This document shows, in pieces, positions 23,882 to 27,346 of a stretch of 27,346 bases of DNA. Numbering within the stretch: position 1 is the first letter of the stretch; every line of letters begins with the position of its first letter. This stretch comes from an uncultured Collinsella sp. Its GTDB lineage: Bacteria > Actinomycetota > Coriobacteriia > Coriobacteriales > Coriobacteriaceae. The stretch is taken from contig CABURG010000005.1 in the NCBI GenBank assembly GCA_902493835.1, positions 1 through 27,346 of the forward strand, read 5' to 3'. Both the position numbers and the translations under genes were made by a program. The notes under the pieces were generated by a model. That model had not been told where the DNA came from and searched no databases. It saw only the letters and a program-made list of their open reading frames with translations.

Positions 23882-26800
23882 ATGGCGAACACCCAGAACT
23901 ATATTAACCACCTGCTGCAGAACACCGGCATTACGCCGGCATGCAGCGAAGAAGAGCGCTTGGCGGCCGAGGATATCGCTCAGATCTTCCGCAACCACGG
24001 CTTTGATCCCGAGGTTCAGGAGTTCAATGCCCCGGCGCCCAGTAGGTTGGCATTTGCCGTTACCGGTATTCTTGCGTTTGCCGGTGCCCTGCTGATGGGA
24101 ATCGGTGGCGGTATCGGCTTGGTCGGCACCTTGCTGGCCATTGTCGGCGCCGTTCTTTACGTGCTCGAACGCACAGGGCACCCCGTGGTTTCGCGCCTGG
24201 GCAAGACGGGCGTGAGCCAAAATGTCATCGCCTACCACAAGGCCTCGGGCCCGCTCGCGTCTCCGCGCAACCGCCCGGTGGTCGTTGTCGCACACTACGA
24301 CTCTCCCCGTGCTGAGCTGCTCGCCCGCGAGCCCTATGCTTCGTATCGTGCGCTCATCGCCAAGCTGTTGCCCGTTGCCACGGTTGCCCCCGCTGCCGTT
24401 GCCATCCTGCGTATCCTGCCGCTCCCCGGCGCGCTCAAGGTTCTGCTGTGGATTGTCGCGATCCTCGCTTCCCTCGTTGCACTTGCCAACGCGGCAAACA
24501 TCATCTCTAACCGCCACGTTCTTCCCTATACGTCCGGCGCGGTGTGCAACAAGTCTTCTGTCGCCGCTATGCTCGGCGTTATGGACAACGTTGCTCCCTT
24601 CCAGGGCGAAAACGAGTTTCCCGACGATGTTCCGTTCGACACCTATTTTGGGGAGCAGAAGCGTCGTGCCGAGGAAATGGCGCGCGCAGCGGCGGAATAT
24701 GCCGCGGCCCAGCAGCAAAACGACTACGGCAACACCATCGAGTATGAAGAGCCTACCTACGCCGAGGACGAATTCGGTCAGCCGATTGCTCCCGACGCTC
24801 AGACCGAGCCCGAACAGGGTGAGGCTTTCGACGAGCAGATCGAGGGCTTTGAGGGTGCGTCTGCCGACGAGACGCTGATTGGCGCCATCGTGCCCGAGGA
24901 TCAGAATCAGGCTGTCCAGGCCGAAGAGTTCAATGACGAGGTTCCCGCTGCCGAGCCGGCGGAGGAGTCTGCCGAGCCCGAGCCCGAGCCCGAGCTCTAT
25001 CGCAATGCCGCCGGCAACATCCGCTTTGGTTCGGATGCCATCCGTGCGCTTGGAATGCTTCCCGAGTCCTGCACGCTCGATTACGAGGAGGGCGAGGAGC
25101 CGACGTTTGAGCCCGAGCCTGCGCCCGTTGTCGCTGCGGATGATGAGTCTGCCGCGGTTACCGCTGCCGTTGCCGATCCCGAGGCGGTGTCCGCGATCGA
25201 TCCCGCGGCAGGACTGGACATTTTGGCTCCCGCCGCGCCGGCGCAAGACGTTGCGGACGAGTCTGACGACGATTACGTTGAACAGCCGAGGCGCGTGTCT
25301 TACGAGAGCGATACTGATTTCTCGGCCGAGATTCCCGCGGCAACGCCCCATGCCGATATTGCATCCGCGTTCTCGTCGATTGGCGCCAGCGCTTCCAACT
25401 TCTTTAAGGGTGCGCTTGCAAAGGGCAAGAAATTTGTCGACGATTTCGAGGAGAAGCGCGCTGCCGCACGCGAGGCTGCCGAGCAAGAGGCTATCGCTCA
25501 GCAGCAGGCAGCCGAGGCGGCACGTGAGCTCGCGGCGCAAGAGTTCGAGCAGAACGAGGCTATGCAGTCCGTGCCCGTTGACGCCGCCGAAGCTACAACG
25601 TCCTTTGAGTCCCAGCAATCGACGTCCGCGAATGTTGTTGAGGCGACGACGTCTTTCGAGGCTCAGCAGCACGTCGATAGCACCATGTCGTTTGATGCCG
25701 CGAAGTTCGATTCCACGATAACGTTTGAAAAGCAAGGCACCGCGATTGCCGAGCCCCTTCCTGTTTCCGATGAACAGGGCGACGCGGTGGACGATGACGA
25801 GCCTATTGATGCTGCCGAAATCCAAGATGCCACCGAGGACGAGCCCGTCGAGGCCAACTCTGACGAAGAGCAATACGCGGCAGCCGAGCAAGATGATTCG
25901 ACCGAGGCCGAGCAGGAGGAAGTGCCTGCGGTTTCCGAGACTCCCGAGACAGATGAGTCGAGGCCTTACTCCACGCAGATTTTCACCATGCCGACCCCGA
26001 GTGGTTCCGGTGCCACGGTTGCCAATGTTGCTCCCGCCCAGGACGAAACGGTCGATTCCCTTATGGCCCAGATTTCCTCCCAGGCATCGCCGCGTCCGCA
26101 GATGAATGTTCCCGATCCGGCGTCGGCACCGTCGCCTGCACCTTCCTCGTCTCCGCTGGCTTCGGTCCCCGATCCGTCGCTGCCGTCTATGAAGCAGGCA
26201 AACGTTGCGTCTCGCACGTCGCTGTTCGACCTTCCCGATCCCTCTGCCCAGGTCAACGACCCCTTTGCTACCGCCCAAGGTCCCGAACCCACATCGGCAC
26301 CCGTTGTGCCTCCCATGCCCGTTGCGTCGGGCGCTCAGCCGATCGAGACCATTTCGGCTCCCGCCCCGGCGGCACCCAAGTCTCGCAAGCGCGGCCTGGG
26401 TGGCCTGTTCGGTCGTAAAAAGAAAAACGAGCAGGACAGCATGAGTGACTGGCTGGGCGTCGAAGACGATTACGATGCCAAGAAATCCGGTCGCGGTATC
26501 GGTTCGTGGGATAACTTCGAGGACGATAACGATGGCTGGAAGGGCGGCGCTACGTCTTCCGATGGCGCTTCTTCCGAAGATATGCTCTCGGCTGTCGCCT
26601 CTATGGGCGATGATGAGCTGCTCGGTCACGATATCTGGTTTGTGGCAACGGGCGCCTCGGATTGTGATGGCGCCGGCATGAAGGCCTTCTTGGCTTCGCA
26701 TCGCGATAAGCTCCGCGGCGTATTCTTCATCAATCTTGAATCCGTCGGCGCCGGTAGGCTTTCGGTGGTGACGGTTGAGGGCGAACAGCAGCTGCTCAAG

Positions 26801-27058
26801 GGCGATCGCCGCATCATGAACCTGGTCAGCAAGGTGTGCAAGTCGTTCCATGTCGATTGTGGCGCGCTCGAGATGCCCTATGCCAAGACCGATGCCTATG
26901 CCGCGCTCGAGGCGAGCCGCCGAGCCCTCACCATCGCCGGCGTGGACGGCACGCGTCTGGCTTGCGCTCGCACCGAGGACGACCTGCCCCACAATGTCAA
27001 CCCGACGAACATTGCCACGGTATCCGAGGTCGTTACCGAGGTTATCCGCCGTTCGTAG
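23882..27058 (+). CDS. Membrane-bound M28-peptidase-like protein with long acidic insert
   Basis: From the ATG at 23882 (GGAG nine bases upstream; the frame is open to 23732 but the added 50 residues are not convincing) it has 1058 residues. Residues 1-50 look like an M28 start. Hydrophobic hairpins lie at about 55-95 and 155-207. Between them VVVVAHYDSPR (His138, Asp140) matches the first M28 metal motif. SGAVCNKSSVAAM (about 218-230) aligns with the GAxDNxSG motif but has Cys222 where the bridging aspartate is expected. Residues about 240-905 are low complexity, rich in Glu, Ala, Pro and Ser. The fold resumes at IWFVATGASDCDG, where the usual Glu-Glu is Ser926-Asp927, then NLESVG (Glu953) and LPHNVNP (His1037). 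It is probably a degenerate or altered metallopeptidase; the substrate is unknown. Confidence 0.82.
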   Translation: MANTQNYINHLLQNTGITPACSEEERLAAEDIAQIFRNHGFDPEVQEFNAPAPSRLAFAVTGILAFAGALLMGIGGGIGLVGTLLAIVGAVLYVLERTGHPVVSRLGKTGVSQNVIAYHKASGPLASPRNRPVVVVAHYDSPRAELLAREPYASYRALIAKLLPVATVAPAAVAILRILPLPGALKVLLWIVAILASLVALANAANIISNRHVLPYTSGAVCNKSSVAAMLGVMDNVAPFQGENEFPDDVPFDTYFGEQKRRAEEMARAAAEYAAAQQQNDYGNTIEYEEPTYAEDEFGQPIAPDAQTEPEQGEAFDEQIEGFEGASADETLIGAIVPEDQNQAVQAEEFNDEVPAAEPAEESAEPEPEPELYRNAAGNIRFGSDAIRALGMLPESCTLDYEEGEEPTFEPEPAPVVAADDESAAVTAAVADPEAVSAIDPAAGLDILAPAAPAQDVADESDDDYVEQPRRVSYESDTDFSAEIPAATPHADIASAFSSIGASASNFFKGALAKGKKFVDDFEEKRAAAREAAEQEAIAQQQAAEAARELAAQEFEQNEAMQSVPVDAAEATTSFESQQSTSANVVEATTSFEAQQHVDSTMSFDAAKFDSTITFEKQGTAIAEPLPVSDEQGDAVDDDEPIDAAEIQDATEDEPVEANSDEEQYAAAEQDDSTEAEQEEVPAVSETPETDESRPYSTQIFTMPTPSGSGATVANVAPAQDETVDSLMAQISSQASPRPQMNVPDPASAPSPAPSSSPLASVPDPSLPSMKQANVASRTSLFDLPDPSAQVNDPFATAQGPEPTSAPVVPPMPVASGAQPIETISAPAPAAPKSRKRGLGGLFGRKKKNEQDSMSDWLGVEDDYDAKKSGRGIGSWDNFEDDNDGWKGGATSSDGASSEDMLSAVASMGDDELLGHDIWFVATGASDCDGAGMKAFLASHRDKLRGVFFINLESVGAGRLSVVTVEGEQQLLKGDRRIMNLVSKVCKSFHVDCGALEMPYAKTDAYAALEASRRALTIAGVDGTRLACARTEDDLPHNVNPTNIATVSEVVTEVIRRS

Positions 27059-27079
27059 ACGGAGCTCTAAGGAGTCAAC

Positions 27080-27298
27080 GTGTTTTCGTATATTAAGCGC
27101 CATTGGCCTGTCTACGTGATTTTGACCTTGATTGCCATTGCGTTAGGATTTGGGGCCGCCTACATCGTGGGTGCAAAGGGCTCGACCCCCGCCTCCGCAA
27201 TCAGCGAAGAGGTGGAGCAAGAACAGAGTACGGGTGCCGATGGGATTCCTGAGTCCGAGCAGGCAATCGTTGATGGTGGATCTTCGTCTGCAGAGTAG
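27080..27298 (+). CDS. Small single-span membrane protein
   Basis: The protein has 72 residues. After MFSYIKRHWP, one membrane helix covers about 11-32 (VYVILTLIAIALGFGAAYIVG), followed by an acidic, Ser/Glu-rich tail. The GTG start has AAGGAG (27069-27074) at a good distance. It follows the M28-like gene by 21 bases and is probably cotranscribed with it. The positive N-terminus and acidic tail predict the tail outside the cell. The family is not recognised. Confidence 0.75.
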   Translation: MFSYIKRHWPVYVILTLIAIALGFGAAYIVGAKGSTPASAISEEVEQEQSTGADGIPESEQAIVDGGSSSAE

Positions 27299-27328
27299 AT
27301 ACGGCGATTTACATGATTGAAAGCGGGC

Positions 27329-27346
27329 GAGCCAGGGGACTGGCTC
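27329..27346 (+). terminator. Inner part of a hairpin cut by the window end
   Basis: GAGCCAG and CTGGCTC pair around GGGA and run exactly to the last base. The preceding AAAGCGGGC suggests that the stem continues beyond the window. It is placed where a terminator for the M28-like/small membrane protein unit would be expected; a T-run cannot be seen. Confidence 0.5.

Noticed and set aside
23831..27103. 1090-residue open frame on the minus strand opposite the M28-like gene
   Set aside because: Its product is Arg/Gly/Leu-rich without domains. The plus frame has M28 motifs, membrane helices and a ribosome-binding site. The frame is open because of the GC-rich codon pattern.

Overview
This window looks like the replication-origin region of an actinobacterium of the Coriobacteriia, most like Collinsella. 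That placement rests on recalled protein sequence and gene order, not on a database search. The supporting signs are the actinobacterial order dnaA-dnaN-recF-dciA-gyrB-gyrA, a PafB/PafC-like pair of WYL regulators, fairly GC-rich codon use and frequent GTG/TTG starts. Transcription runs leftward from about 11.2 kb and rightward from about 11.4 kb, as expected of two replichores leaving oriC.

Left arm (1-11.2 kb, minus strand): from the origin outward, a GHKL-ATPase/winged-helix protein of unknown role, dnaA, dnaN, recF, dciA (DUF721 helicase loader), gyrB and gyrA. A terminator separates dciA from gyrB, so the gyrase genes probably have their own promoter. Two intergenic stretches (7852-8089 and about 11183-11430) share three exact copies of a 14-base DnaA-box-like motif and look like a bipartite oriC. 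The first also holds an AT-rich tract that could be the unwinding element.

Right arm (11.4-16.6 kb, plus strand): rpmH-rnpA-yidD-yidC-jag (ribosomal protein, RNase P protein, membrane insertion, RNA binding), a terminator, then rsmG, three perfect parS sites, parA, parB and a small membrane-anchored protein overlapping parB. This is the conserved chromosome-segregation locus. Degenerate parS-like sites also lie inside dnaA and beside rlmN.

Outer right arm (16.7-27.3 kb): rlmN (minus), ddl and a DinG-type helicase fused to a DEDD exonuclease (plus), two overlapping WYL regulators (minus) that converge on it, then a 1058-residue membrane protein (plus) followed by a small single-span membrane protein. 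The large protein is the least ordinary gene. It has an M28-peptidase-like fold with most of the expected metal ligands changed, two membrane hairpins, and an acidic low-complexity insert of roughly 650 residues that splits the peptidase domain. No insertion sequences, CRISPR arrays, tRNAs or rRNAs were seen. Most of the window is core genome; the best novelty candidates are the GHKL/wHTH gene next to oriC and the split M28-like protein.
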